This document shows, one piece after another, positions 28,673-40,498 of a stretch of 64,000 nucleotides of DNA; the stretch's first letter is position 1; each line of letters opens with the position of its first letter. The position numbers and the translations under genes are program-made. Under the pieces are notes generated by a model. That model was not told the DNA's origin and searched no databases. It saw nothing but the letters and a program-made list of their open reading frames with translations. Source of the DNA: Strigamia acuminata (taxonomy: Eukaryota > Arthropoda > Chilopoda > Geophilomorpha > Linotaeniidae); NCBI GenBank assembly GCA_949358305.1, contig OX442323.1:4898001-4962000 (forward strand), read 5' to 3'.

Positions 28673-29675
28673 CAGTGGCGAAGCTAGCACGGGTGAAACC
28701 CGGGGCTGATATCGATGGTGTCACCCTCGAAAACAGTTAAAATCAACTTTTTTTTCTATCTCGGCTGGGTGTCACTTCTATACAGGGTGGTGCAGAAAGT
28801 CTGGTTCACAGTAAATAATTTCCAAACCGTTTTAGATGTTGATTCAGCAAAATGATTGTTAAGGTATTATGTCGGGGGAAATCCAATTATGACATCCAAT
28901 TTGACCTCTGAGGTCATCTTCAAGGTCATCCACATTGTAACTCGAGAACCGTGACAGTTAGAGCAAAAAAGTGAATTAGAAAGTTGTAGAGCATCATCCA
29001 ATTAGTCTAGAACTGTTCTTAAAAAAATTATTTCTTAGGGAAAAGTTTTGAGAAAAAAGGTCTGAAACATTGGCCTACTCAGCATTATAACTCAGCTTTG
29101 TAACCTAAAACTATTGAGGCAACCAAGCTAATCCTCAATTAGGACACTTTATTGGGTCATACTTGTAAGTGGAAGAGAGGAAATACAAAAGAAAGGAAAT
29201 AATTTATTTTGGAAATACATTCCACATGATAGTTTTAGGTTACAAAGCTGAGTAGACTAACATTTCAAACCTTTTTTTCTCAAAACTTTTCCCTAAGAAA
29301 TAATTTTTTTAAGAACAGTTCTAGACTAATTGGATGATGCTCTACAACTTTCTAATTCACTTTTTTGCTCTAACTGTCACGGTTCTCGAGTTACAATGTG
29401 GATGACCTTGAAGATGACCTCAGAGGTCAAATTGGATGTCATAATTGGATTTCCCCCGACATAATACCTTAGCAATCATTTTGCTGAATCAACATCTAAA
29501 ACGGTTTGGAAATTATTTACTGTGAACCAGACTTTCTGCACCACCCTGTATATGTGTATATGGAGGTGACACTCGGCCGGGATTGAAAAAAAAATATCTT
29601 ATATATTTTTTTTCAATAATGGCCTGGTGCCATTCCTATATGGGTGTCACCATCCCCCCCCTAGCTTCGCCACTG
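28673..29675. mobile_element. hAT-type element interrupted by a foldback
   Basis: The ends CAGTGGCGAAGCTAG and CTAGCTTCGCCACTG are perfect 15-bp inverted repeats. The 8-bp flanks CACTGTGC and CATTGTGC differ at one base, consistent with an aged hAT target duplication. Only about 240 bases belong to this element; the rest is the nested foldback. Confidence 0.8.
28783..29548. mobile_element. foldback element with arms of about 320 bp
   Basis: The left arm (28783 to about 29115) and right arm (about 29228 to 29548) are near-perfect reverse complements. The outer ends are CAGGGTGGTGCAGAAAGTCT and AGACTTTCTGCACCACCCTG, flanked by TA. About 110 bases of unrelated spacer separate the arms. No transposase is present. 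A solo end of the same family occurs at 59461-59514 in TBC1D19. Confidence 0.85.
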
Positions 29676-31720
29676 CATTGTGCTTTTGACACATCCACTT
29701 GCAACAAATTCCACAAACAAAAAGTGCACTTCGTTACATTTTTCCACACGAGTACGGAAAAATCAATGGGCACAGCTTTATCACACCTGTGTTTAGGTTA
29801 CCTGTAATTTATATGCCTTTAAAGACGTTTCTCCATGTAAACTCATTTTAGAGAGATCAGGTTTACTAAAACTAATTAAAACCTATTCTTTTATTTACTG
29901 ATCTTTAAGTTTGCTCAACTCTCATTTGTATGAACTGGATTTTGTTGATTCTATTTCTTTCATTAAAAATTCCTGGAGGACGTACAATCAATGAATTTAC
30001 ATTACAATTAGAAAAATATGAGATTTTGAAATATTCATTAATTAATATCCATTAATAAAATATGTAAGTTTTTAACAGTAAATATAATAATTAGCTTAAA
30101 TGCAATTTGAGATAATGATAATGATAAAATCGGTTATTATTACACACAAATTTAACAGAATTTACAAGGCACTTGAATTGTAATCTGTCATGCCAGTTCC
30201 ATTTGTTGCTTGTTTAATTGTGAAATGCCAGGGGTTGTCTGTTACTGTTAGGTGCACTTAATTTTCGTGATGTCACCGTGTAAAGGAAATGAGGACATTA
30301 GGTTAGTTTTCTAACTTTTCTAATTGCCGGAGGACATCTGAAATAGAAAAGAGATTAATTTACGTCAGCATAATTTATTCACTGAAAAGCTTTAAAATAT
30401 TTAATGTTTTCATTAGTATGTTGGAGCATCTGTAATCAGTGAGCCAGCAAAATCAAAGTAATCAAGCATTTGAAACAAATTCAAACCTTCATGTTAGTTT
30501 CTCAAAACAACTGCTCGTTAGTTCCCTGAAAAGCAATTAGCTGTATTCTAAAAGTTAGTTTTAATTATTATTTTCATTATTCCCAGATTTATTTTCATGG
30601 GAATTCGTGAATTAATTTTATGGGATTCCCAAATTTGCCATAAGTTTGGACTGACTATCAGATGCACTTCGAACCATAAGACGGGCTAGACCATAAGTAG
30701 AGGTCAAGCCCTCCACCTGGTATTTTTTCTTTGAAGTACTAGATTTATATTTATTTATTGGACAAGCCTATAGTTAACAACATTTATTGCCTTTTTATAT
30801 AATTTATATTTTGCGTCATAACTTAGCAAAATATTCAATTTTTGCTCGACTTTTCAAAGTAAAAAAGTGCTTCCTATGGTCCGCAAAATACGCCACATGA
30901 TAGATCTATGAAAGTCTTGGTTAATCTGATTTTGATGACTTCATACAATTTTATCAGGTTTAAAAATAATACGTTATGAAAGTATTTTCGATGTTGGAAT
31001 GTAGGCCTCTACCTGATTAGAAATGAGAATATATCGATTTTTTAACTTAAAAATGAGAATTTATTAAATTTCTTAACTTAAAAATCTTATAAACTGTCAA
31101 TTTATCAATTTAAAAAAAAAATTCAATTTTAACTATTAAACCAATACCTGATAACATAACAATAACAACCCCACATTCATCAAACTGCTACAACCCATTC
31201 AAGATAGTATTTAAAAAAAATAAAAAAATTACAATTAAAACATTACGATTAAAATAAAAATATTTAAATTACAGTTATTTTATTTTACTTTTTTACTGAA
31301 AAATACCGGTTTACCGGTTTTTTTGAATATTGAATACCGAAATACCTTAACTGGGGGGGGAGGGGGGGTTAGCCCTTCTTCGGAATTAGAAAAAGAAGAA
31401 CTCAAAATACATTTAGTCGCAGTAGATAGTGTCGCGCTAGATGACACGCCCCAATTTGCACATCTGGCGCCGTTGCAGAGATACGGGCAAAAAACATAAT
31501 TTTTCTGGCTGAAAAGTGGTTTGGAAGCTCTGTTTTACTCCCAAATGTTATTCCTGGTACCAGGAATGAAAAATCTATTACCGAAATCCTGGTTTCAAAG
31601 AAATGGTCCGGTATTGGATGCCTTTACCTCGGCATCTATGTCTATTGATTCGTGGGAATAAAATATTGAAAAATGGGTAGAGGTACTGGTGTTTTAGATT
31701 GCAGCCAGTGTCGCTAACGT
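29676..31720. other. intergenic DNA 3' of receptor 3; no gene seen
   Basis: AT-rich sequence without recognised exons. It includes the dispersed repeat at 30688-30850 (reverse complement of 12611-12720 plus 3305-3360) and a G-rich run at 31353-31369 followed by TTAGCCCTTCTTCGGAATTA, matching the word after the 18-G run at 22602. A further 3' exon of receptor 3, if one exists, would lie here on the minus strand; I did not find it. Confidence 0.5.
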
Positions 31721-34700
31721 TCAGTAAGACTTACCCTGCTTAATTGTGATCTGTGGTGAAATATAGACACTGGAATCATTGTCCGATCCATCGCTGGTTT
31801 TGCCATACACCCATTTCTTTCTTCGACAACTAAAAGCTGAGATGAAAGCATTGCGGAACATGCAATGCATGAAGCAATAAGTAACAGGGTTGCAGCAGGC
31901 TGAAACGTATGCCAGTAACTGTATCAATGCGATTCCAACATTTCCCATCGACTGATAAACAGCCTTGGGATAAAATTGGACCAAAGTGTTGACGAGGTGA
32001 AGCGGTAGCCAACAGACAAAGAATTCGAAAACCATCACAAACAGCATTTTTATAACGCGTTGTTTTGCTGCCAAGCTTCTGCCACTACAATTTACCCGAA
32101 CTATTGAGTTGAATTCTTTTTCTGTAAGCGGAATGCATCTGTGGGCTCTAGCGAGCAGGTTGGAATTGCTCGTTGTATGTGATTGTAATCGTCGAGGATT
32201 GAACTTGTAATTTAAGAGAATCTTATCTTCTGTTGACATGTGACTGAGGTATCCTACAAAAAAGAAAGAAGCAATGAGTGATATAAACTTTTTAGATAAG
32301 ATTTTATTTACAGTCGAACCTTGTGAAATTTCGCATTTGGTGAAATTTATATTTGTTTATTTATTATGATTATTTTTGATAATTAGAGAGTTTGCGGGAT
32401 GCATTTTTCCCTTATTTTGCTCCACGATACACTATTTTTGTGCCATATCGTAAGGGAAAAATCTTTCGTGTATCGTTTTCAACACTAAATTAAAATATAG
32501 CCCAGCCAATCAGAATTGAGAACACTATATTGTTAGCTCCGCCCATTGCAAATGGCGATTATTTGGTTGTCCCGATCAAACACATCACAGTCATAGGTAT
32601 GTAGATTGAATGACAAGTGAGGCCCAAAGTTGAATTTTAAGCCCAAAACCATACTTTATAGGCATAATAATAGAATTTTATGCAGAAATTTGCACATTTA
32701 CACCCCCCAAATTGAATTTTTAGGCCCAAAATTACTAACTGTCAGTAGTTGGCTGAAATAGTGTAGTGATAAGGGAAAAGTGCAGCCCGAAAAACTTAAT
32801 TTATCATTTTTCCTTTACACTATTTTTATACCGTATAGTCTTTAACTGTAAGGGAAAAATTCATCCCGCAAACTCTCTATTTTCTTTGATTTAATTCTGT
32901 ATTTGGTCACCACTGAGTGACCTCCCTTTCGATTCCCCGAACTTTGATCCTTGAACCCGAAACCCCCCTTTTTTCCCAGAACCAATTATCTTAAAAACCC
33001 CTGTTCTTTTTAGTGTAAAAGTAAAGTTTACTTCGTTAAGATGTGCTGTATTTTTCTCTCAACGAACAAATGATTAGAGACTAACGATTTTTGATCCCGA
33101 CTTCGAATCTCGTTTAATCGTACATCACGCGAGTGTATTTCCTCGTTGGAATTTTACAAACCTCGTTATAACGAATTGCAATGTAATGTATTTTTTGTTA
33201 TAACAAATAGTCAGAAATGGCTGGATTGGTTGGTTGGCCATAGAACTCCGTGTTAAAAAATTTTAATATATTGAACTTTTGTTATAACGAACCAATTTTT
33301 TTGGTCGAGTCTGGTTAACGAGGCTTGACTGTATTCTGTTTCAGAAAACTAATGACAAACTCCCATTGGTTGGGCATATCGCATGTAATTTGATGATGAG
33401 ATCTTTTTCAATCAATTAGGAAGAGCTCAATTCCAAAAAAACTTAAATAGCTCTTAAATATCCGTATTATTAACCACTTACAATATCAAATTAGTATAAA
33501 ATATCCAAAAGATTTAATGAGAAACACATTTAAAGAGGCTGTAACAGAGTTGGAAACTTGATCAGAAACTGAGATTGAATAACTTTTCGTTTAAATTTTC
33601 GTTTCAAACAAATTTTTAGGCAAAATTTTTGGTTTCTGAATGCAATTGTTTATTTTGCAAATAAAGGATTGTTTCACTTTGATCTGGGATTCCAGCTCAA
33701 GTTCCAGGTCATCTTCTTGCTGCAAGTCACATACAGGTATTTTTTTTCGAGATTTTCCTTACCTCGCTTTTTTCAGTCGTTTCCAGTTCTAATAATTGCT
33801 GAAGTGATGTTTAATATTCTTTTTTAGTAAAAAAAAATTTAACTACTGCTGCAAAATTGTACTTAGACCGCCGATTGTAGCAATCGATCTAACGAAAATC
33901 CAAGATGGCGGCCAAAATGTGCGATTTGAACGAGAAAACTCGTTACATGGAGGTTTAAACAATCTATTTCAAATGAAAATCTCGTTTAAAAGTAGTTTAA
34001 ACGGGTTTAAACGACCGTTTATGAGTTATTGAATGCACCTTCTGTGTTCTAAAACTGCCGCAAGGTTTCTGTGACTGCGAAGGCCCCTGCGAACGCGAGG
34101 TCCTAGGCGACTGCCGTACTCGCCTAGGCCTAAAGCTGCCACTGCAGATTTTCATTTGTAATCATGATTCAATCACTGTGGATTCGTGACTGTGGACAGG
34201 TCAATAGCCAATGGGAGTTTGTTACTCCGTACAAGTTTTATGAAAACAGATTATATCAACATGAACTATGAACAACAGAAATTGTGAGCAAATATTATCC
34301 TCTGAGCTTGTTATTTTTTGTTGTGTGTAATTTTAGGATACTTATAATGTAATTGTTGTCTGTGCTGTTTACACAACAACAGATTGGTTTTCATCTTTCA
34401 TTTCACACAACTACACGTGTTGGGTGAACTCCACCCATGGTTTGATTTTGATTTAATTTTAATTTTATAGGAACTAACGATAAAGCAAAAACAATTTACC
34501 TAGTACTAAAATTTGATATGACATTTTTAAAACCAGTTTTCTTTTTGATTAATTTCATAAAGAACTGATTAAAATAGTTTAACTTTTTTACATAGTGAAA
34601 CAGTACCTTTTGCATCCACAAATGTCATATGTCAAGTAAACTATTTGTCTATTATTTTTATTTAGTTACGTTTTTAAATTGCAATTTAAAAATACATTTT

Positions 34701-37700
34701 CATTACCGGTATGGGAATTGAATTCTCTGAATAAATAAACAGGTTTCATTTTTTGAAATTATTTTTTTATCAAAAGCGATGAAGATATTTTCTTTCTAAT
34801 CCTTAGTATAAATAAAAGAAAAATTTAATTGTTTACACAAATTTAAATATTGCACTAAAATCAATTGTATGTAGGCCCACATGACCGTCACGTAGCTGGA
34901 ATGTGCAGCATTTATTTGTCATAGCGCCTCACAGGCGCCCAATGAGAATAAAGCAGTGCTTTCAGGTAAGATAAATGTTACAAAATAGAACGGCAAAATA
35001 GCACAGCACGTGCAACTTATCTCCTCGGCAGTTGCTGTTCTTTTTTTTGGGGGCTACACCCCCAGGAAAGACACAAACAGAGAAAACAGAGTTCACGTCC
35101 GATGTGAACGTATTATTTTCCTGACGCGCTGTGATTCTGATCACCGGTTTCGGTGATCAGAATTGGTCCCCTAGGTCGTGTGATTTAACACCATTAGATT
35201 TTTTTTTATGTCGTTATTTGAAGTCAAAGGTCTATATCAACAAGCCCACAACCACCCGTTCATTACAGGAGGAAATTAAACGCTGCATCAACGAAATTCA
35301 GCCACATTTATGCAGTAATTGAATTGTTTCACGGGCTGTATGACATGTGGCACCGTCTTGTTGAAACCACATATTGGCCACATCAATATCATCCAATTTC
35401 GGCAGAAAAAACCCTAAACTCTCAGCTGTCAAATCGTTGTTGTTTTAGGGTTGCCAACAATTTACTGCACACACAGAGGCTAATTCAAATCGTGCGTTAC
35501 TTTTGGGACACCCTATATATACTGTATATACTGTATATTAGTGTGGTGTATTGTCACCACAAGAAATGACTTAACACTAGAAGGGCTAAACCGGTCATTT
35601 TGACCGGTACAGCTGTTTACAACAGTAATTTCTTGACTTTAGCTGATTTATGATGCTTAACATCATAAATTAGCAAACATTGCATTTTACTAAATAAAAA
35701 ATAAAAAAAAAACACAATTTACCTAGAACGGCCAAAACCGGTCAAAATAACCGGTCAAAATAACTTAACAATACATGCACAATACGAAATTTTGATTCTA
35801 TTAGGTTTTATAAAATCCATCAATTTTCGTTTTGTTATTTTCTTCGCATGTTTCATTAAATTGACGCCCGAGCATTGTATTTTCATATTGTGGACGTATT
35901 GTGCACGTATTGTTAAGTTATTTTGACCGGTCATTTTGACCGGTTTTGGCCTTTCTAGGTAGGCCGAAATTCCGGCCCTTCTAGTGTTAATTGTTTTTAT
36001 CTGAGGATGGATTGTATTGTTAGCAATACAATGAATGAGGCCATACAGCTTTCATATTTTCTCCTTAGCAACGGTTGGCCAGGTAATGATACAATAAAGG
36101 GTTATTCTTTTGTTAGTAAAGAGTAACAATGCACATTGACTCTTAGCATTGAAATGGAGCAGTAGGAGGTCTAGAAATCTTTGTCTGACTGACTTTTTTT
36201 GGATTAATTCTATTTCTTTGGCAGGATATGGAGAAATTAGCTACAGTGTGTGCTAGGAAATTGGAAGTGTCAGAGTATGTGCATTGTGAAAAGATCAAAG
36301 GAAAGAGCAATCTTTAGGTTCAAGCATCTTGGCTTGAAGCCTTAGTGATATCTGACACGTGGAAGAAAGGTAAAAAAAAGAATCATGATAATATAAAACC
36401 ATCAGATTTAATGCTTTTCAAGTTTGTCAAAGGTTTAGAAAGTTGACAAGAAAATGGCATTACAACTTCTATTTTTGGTAATTCTTATACTGTGGCATTT
36501 CACATATTGGGTGTGCTTGTGTTCAATTTTAAAAATATGATACCAGTCTAAAATTAGTAGCTATTGATTTGAGTATCTTAATATCTCATGATGGATAGTG
36601 CAAACATCTATTGAAGCTAAAGCTCTTTATTAAAACTGCAGTTTAAAAAATTAATTTTTAATTTTAAAATTAAATTTGAATTATAAATAAAAATGTGTAC
36701 AAATTTTCTAGAATAACACCACAATTCCAGTTATTTGCACAAATTTCCTAGATAAATGGTCCTGATATAACGCCACAATTGCAGTTATTTGCACAGTATA
36801 AATTTAATACAAGACTTTTCTTTGAAATATAAAAATGAGTTTTGGAGCTAATTAACTCAAAACAAACAAATACAACCAATAAAGGCTAATTTTATTCTGA
36901 GAATGTTTCGAAAAGTTGCTACTGTATGATAATTTACTGTATTTTAAAAAATATTTAGAATGTAAATAACAGCTATTAAGTATTAACAACATCAAATTGA
37001 TTATAATTTGATGCAATTTGTAATCAGCTTTGCATCAATAAGGTTGACTCAAAATGCTAAGACTTAAGCCCACCAACAACTTCAAAATGATATGCCATGC
37101 CAAACTCGGTTTATTTATTTATTAGTGGTTGAACGGGGGGTTTAAAGTTTTAGAAATGAATTTTATGCACTTAAACACTATTGTAAGCAATGGATACCTT
37201 GTATTTTTATGCGTGCATTTCTTTATGTGATATTAAAAGTGCGAGATAAGTTATTTTTAGGGATGCGAGGCCACTTCAAAAAAATGTCAGGGGCTGCTGA
37301 TTTTTATTATTGTGGTGTATTGGCACCACAAGGAATTATGCAGGATTGAATGCATTGAGAAAGTACATTGTATTGACAACAATACAATGTACAAGACATC
37401 ATGCAGCTTCCATCTTTCCCCCTAGCAACGGTTGGCCAGGTAACCATGCAATAAAGAAATTACTTCTGTTAGAGGAGCACGTAGAGCATGGAGGATGTTT
37501 AGGCCCAAACTCCTGGCTATTTAATTTGTGTTTCAGGGCAGATATACAAAAATTATATTTCGCCGTTTAATTAAAACAATCACACAAAGAGTGTATTCTT
37601 GAATTATGGTTTGACTTGGGGCATCGTGGAAAAATCTTGAAACATTAAGTGCACCGTGAGTGAAAATTAGTGAGTTTTAAGCTAGGTTCACACTTCAGTT

Positions 37701-40498
37701 GACACTAAAGGTGACGCAACGCAACGCAAGGTAAAATTAGTCAAACGCAATGCAGTCTGTTCACACTGTAGGGCACGTGTGAACAGAGCTGAAACAATTG
37801 ATGTTGCGTCTGGCCAATCAAATGGTTTCAATGAAACCTGGAATTGGATCTAGTTCTAGAACTAGTTCCAGAATCCGAAAACGGCGGCCTGTTTGCGTGT
37901 GGCAAAGTCTCGCCAACCAGAGGTGAATCGACGAGAGTTGGAGTCGATCGTGATTGGTTGGCTGCAAGACCTTTTCTTTCGTTGCGTTGCTTACTTCAAC
38001 TTGAAGCAGGAATTGGCATCAATGTCAAGAATTTTTAGACACATGTGTGTTCTTCACCCCCAACTTTGACATGTGTGTTTACAGTTTGTTGATGTTATCT
38101 GTGAGGCCACCATATGTGGGGCACTCCTTGTTGAAAACTAGGTAATAAAGCACTTAGAGAGAAGAGCTGAGCAGCGAGCATTGTCTAAAATCTGTCTCCC
38201 TATTTCTACCATACAAAATACAACTACCAAACACTCCACGTTGCGTCAGTTTTCTTGTGTTGCGACTAGTGTGAACACAAGTGTGAACCTAGCTTTAGGT
38301 GAGAGGGGACTTGCACCCATGCGCAAGGTCAAATCGAGAAGCCACCATTGAGGGGACATTTTTGTTTAGTGAGATCGAATGATACGCGTGCAGATGTCTA
38401 GTTTCGTGTCATAAATTGTCCGGTTTTGACATGCGTAAATCTTTAAAATGTTACAATAAACTCTTGTATTACCCTGTTAACCACGCTTTTATTTGCTCAC
38501 GAAGAAATGTAGTTAGAAAATCACAATTACTATAGTTTAGGTTTAGAAAGGTTCTGAATGTAGCTACTGTATTTTCGTAACAAGCACCTACGATTTAGTT
38601 TCCATGTAGGTGATATGGAGCGAGAGTAAATAAGTTGAGTAGGATTTACCTAGCTTCTGATTTTGCCTTTCAAGCTGTATTCCTTCTCGTAGTCTGATGG
38701 ACACAAAAGTATAAGTTGTTATCATAACAACAAGTGGGAGAAGCAAGAGGTAAACATCAAGGAAGATTGTAAATATCTTTTCACTGTTTGCAGATGGCCA
38801 TGCTTCACGGCATTTAAATTTTCCTAGAAATATGTAAAACAAAATAAATTAATTAATGCTTTATTTAAAAAAAAATTGTGATTTAAGTTAACATTTGGTT
38901 GCCAAAAAAAGATGTCTAATAAGTGGTGTGTTCTTGTGCTTGATTGCACCGATGGAAGTTGAATTGCAGTTGGGTATTGTTGGATGGAGTAAGATTGGCG
39001 TCAAGAAGTGACCATGTTGGTTGCAGGAAGTAGTACAAGTGTTGTTTATTCACAGTTTTATACAGGGGGCGCTGCGCAAGGGCGAACACTCCAATAAGTG
39101 TGTTAGTTTTTAAGTTGTTGCTATGTTACTACAACGTTTTTGAAAACGCGCGCTAATGTATTATTGGGAATTTCGAATTCAGTTCGACTCCTGTACTTCA
39201 TAGAGTAAACACTTGTTTTATGTTCAACTCATTTATCGACTTATAAGCGATTTTGCTAGCATTACAAAGTGATATAAAATAATATCAAAGATGAGCGAGT
39301 ACCTTTTTCGAGAAGTGGAATCAATGAACTCCAAACGCCAATAGGTGACATAGATGTGATCGAGGTGAGCCAGATGACAGCAATCATCTTGTATGCGTGA
39401 GATAAGGTTTGCCACTTTCTCGATCGAAGGGGTTGACAGATGGCGAAGAAACGCTCGACACTAATAGCCACTAAAGTCCATGCACTTACCGATACCGATA
39501 TACCTAAAAGAAAATTAAAAATTAAATGTTTGTGTAGTTAATTTATGAGTTGTTAGTTGAAATCAGAAATTTGTATAAACGAGAAATTTGTTATAACGAG
39601 GTTCGACCTGCAGTGAAAATCGTTTTACCGGTATATAAAAAAAAATAATTAACACGTAATTTTTGTAAATTATAATCAGTGTTGGGATCGCTAACCAACA
39701 AAAATAGCTTCGCTGAAGTTTCGCTTTTCCCCCAAAATTTACATTTCGCTAATTGTCGCTATCGCTAACTTGTACCAGTTAGCTAAAAAATTGCTAATTT
39801 TAGCTATTTTATCGCTAATATTTCGCTAGTTTTTCGCTAACTATTTAACAAGGCGTTGCCACGTGCTAAATTAAAATCACGATAATAATGAATGAGGAAT
39901 GCTTCGCTAAAAAAAAATCGCTAATTCCATATTAATTAGCGATTTTTCAGTTTTGCTAAAATAGCGATAGCTATCGCTACTAGCGATAGCGAAACTCAAT
40001 TAGCAAGCCCAACACTGATTATAATCCGCTCCGCTTGGATGCTTCACTGGATTGTTTAGGGGCAACGCAGTGAAGGAGAATCACTCGAATTCGTCAGTAT
40101 AGTTTGACACATGGCGTTTAGCCAATTTTTAAAGTTACCGCGAATGTCTTACCTTGCAAAAACGGGACAATTTTACACATAACTTCACCGAAAATGAACT
40201 GACGCAGCAACGAACCAACCAGAGTGAAGGGCATGCAGAAAATGCCGAGCAGGAGGTCGCTCACGGCCAGATTGAGCAAAAACGCGTTGGTGACCGTGCG
40301 CATTCGTCGGTTCTGTACCAAAGTGACGATCACTAAAACATTGCCCAGCACGGACAGGACGAAAATGATCGAGTAGAGTGGAATTAATAATTTGCCACCT
40401 AAATTGATCGTGTGTGGATTTGATGTGGTGTTGTGAGTAGACAGATTTGTGTAGTCAAAAGTTGCTCGGAACGCGAGCAAAGTGTCGTTGGTGTTCAT
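31721..40498 (-). CDS. CCK-receptor-like GPCR 3 (four exons, about 417 aa)
   Basis: Complete paralogue of receptor 2. Exons: 40498-40153 (ATG 40498; sequons NDT, NLS, NTT; TM1 about 38-60; TM2; Cys108), 39503-39303 (TM3 with ERF 132-134 in place of ERY; TM4), 38823-38650 (loop Cys in KCREAWP; TM5) and 32253-31721 (loop 3; TM6 with CWLP about 321-324; TM7 with NPVTY about 362-366; tail with a basic patch and Ser/Asp-rich end). Exon 2 is 201 nt in both paralogues and all junctions are phase 1, so the intron positions are shared. The sum is 1254 nt including the stop. A donor GTAAGT follows IKQG just before the in-frame stop, allowing an alternative 3' exon. Intron 3 is 6.4 kb and full of transposons. 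Divergent from TBC1D19. Confidence 0.93.
32311..33331. mobile_element. pogo/Tigger-like element in receptor 3 intron 3
   Basis: The ends CAGTCGAACCTTGTGAAA and TTAACGAGGCTTGACTG are imperfect inverted repeats flanked by TA. Internal words such as CCTCGTTATAACGAA are typical of this group. The element starts about 57 bases upstream of the splice acceptor of exon 4 (minus-strand reading) and is interrupted by another MITE. No transposase frame. Confidence 0.65.
32386..32877. mobile_element. 492-bp MITE nested in the pogo-like element
   Basis: GAGAGTTTGCGGGATGCATT (left) and ATTCATCCCGCAAACTCTC (right) are near-perfect inverted ends. The match continues inwards through TTTTTCCCTTA, and TA flanks both sides. 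Interior non-coding. Confidence 0.75.
33883..34043. repeat. fragment related to the 26262 MITE, inverted
   Basis: GATCTAACGAAAATCCAAGA and AACGAGAAAACTCGTTACAT here are the reverse complements of sequence at about 26400-26475. It ends in GAATGCACCT, like the ends of that family. The minisatellite is absent from this copy. Confidence 0.65.
34046..35130. other. receptor 3 intron 3, no element resolved
   Basis: AT-rich. A short piece at about 35010-35033 (AGCACAGCACGTGCAACTTA) is the reverse complement of 27838-27861, so it belongs to the repeat nested in the element at 27660. Nothing coding was seen. Confidence 0.4.
35155..35400. pseudogene. rearranged IS630/mariner-type transposase fragments
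   Basis: On the plus strand, about 35155-35315 encodes a transposase C-terminal segment with the block PRSCDLTPLDFFL followed by YLKSKVY. On the minus strand, about 35372-35310 reads WFQQDGATCHTAR, the catalytic-core block that should precede it in the same direction. The two blocks meet head to head near 35310, so the gene is broken by an inversion. A probable element end, ACTTTTGGGACACCCT, lies at about 35500. Not functional. Confidence 0.75.
35541..36190. repeat. dispersed repeat with GTGTATTG(T/G)CACCACA start, split
   Basis: It starts GTGGTGTATTGTCACCACAA, is interrupted by the piggyBac-like MITE, and continues with TAGCAACGGTTGGCCAGGTA. A second copy in the same orientation is at 37310-37510, and a short inverted end piece is at about 26131-26150. 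Comparison with the uninterrupted copy confirms the MITE borders. Type unresolved. Confidence 0.6.
35575..35986. mobile_element. piggyBac-like MITE in TTAA (412 bp)
   Basis: The perfect 12-bp inverted ends CACTAGAAGGGC and GCCCTTCTAGTG are flanked by TTAA on both sides (35571-35574 and 35987-35990), the hallmark of piggyBac insertion. Internally a second inverted pair of about 64 bp each (about 35722-35785 and 35896-35960) contains repeated ACCGGTCAAAATAA words. Non-coding. Confidence 0.85.
36191..37309. other. receptor 3 intron 3, nothing recognised
   Basis: AT-rich intron. No open frame of interest and no clear inverted or tandem repeat, apart from a short direct repeat at about 36720-36790 (CCACAATT(C/G)CAGTTATTTGC). 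Confidence 0.4.
37310..37510. repeat. second copy of the 35541 repeat
   Basis: Shares GTGTATTG(G)CACCACAAG, CAATACAATG and TAGCAACGGTTGGCCAGGTA with 35541-36190 in the same order and direction, without the piggyBac-like insert. Confidence 0.65.
37680..38294. mobile_element. PIF/Harbinger-like MITE (615 bp)
   Basis: The ends AGCTAGGTTCACACTT and AAGTGTGAACCTAGCT are near-perfect inverted repeats, and TTA flanks both sides, the 3-bp duplication expected of PIF/Harbinger. Subterminal words GACGCAACGCAACGCAA and TTGCGTTGCTT occur in the interior. No transposase. Confidence 0.7.
39572..39611. repeat. solo end of a pogo-like element
   Basis: TTGTTATAACGAGGTTCGAC followed by CTG matches the right ends of the pogo-like family seen at 23905 and 46389. 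No left partner was found nearby. Confidence 0.45.
39677..40017. mobile_element. hAT-type MITE in receptor 3 intron 1 (341 bp)
   Basis: The ends CAGTGTTGGGATCGCTAA and TTAGCAAGCCCAACACTG are inverted repeats with a few mismatches. The 8-bp target duplication ATTATAAT is perfect on both sides. The interior is dense in TCGCTA / TAGCGA words. A clear, relatively young hAT derivative. Confidence 0.88.
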
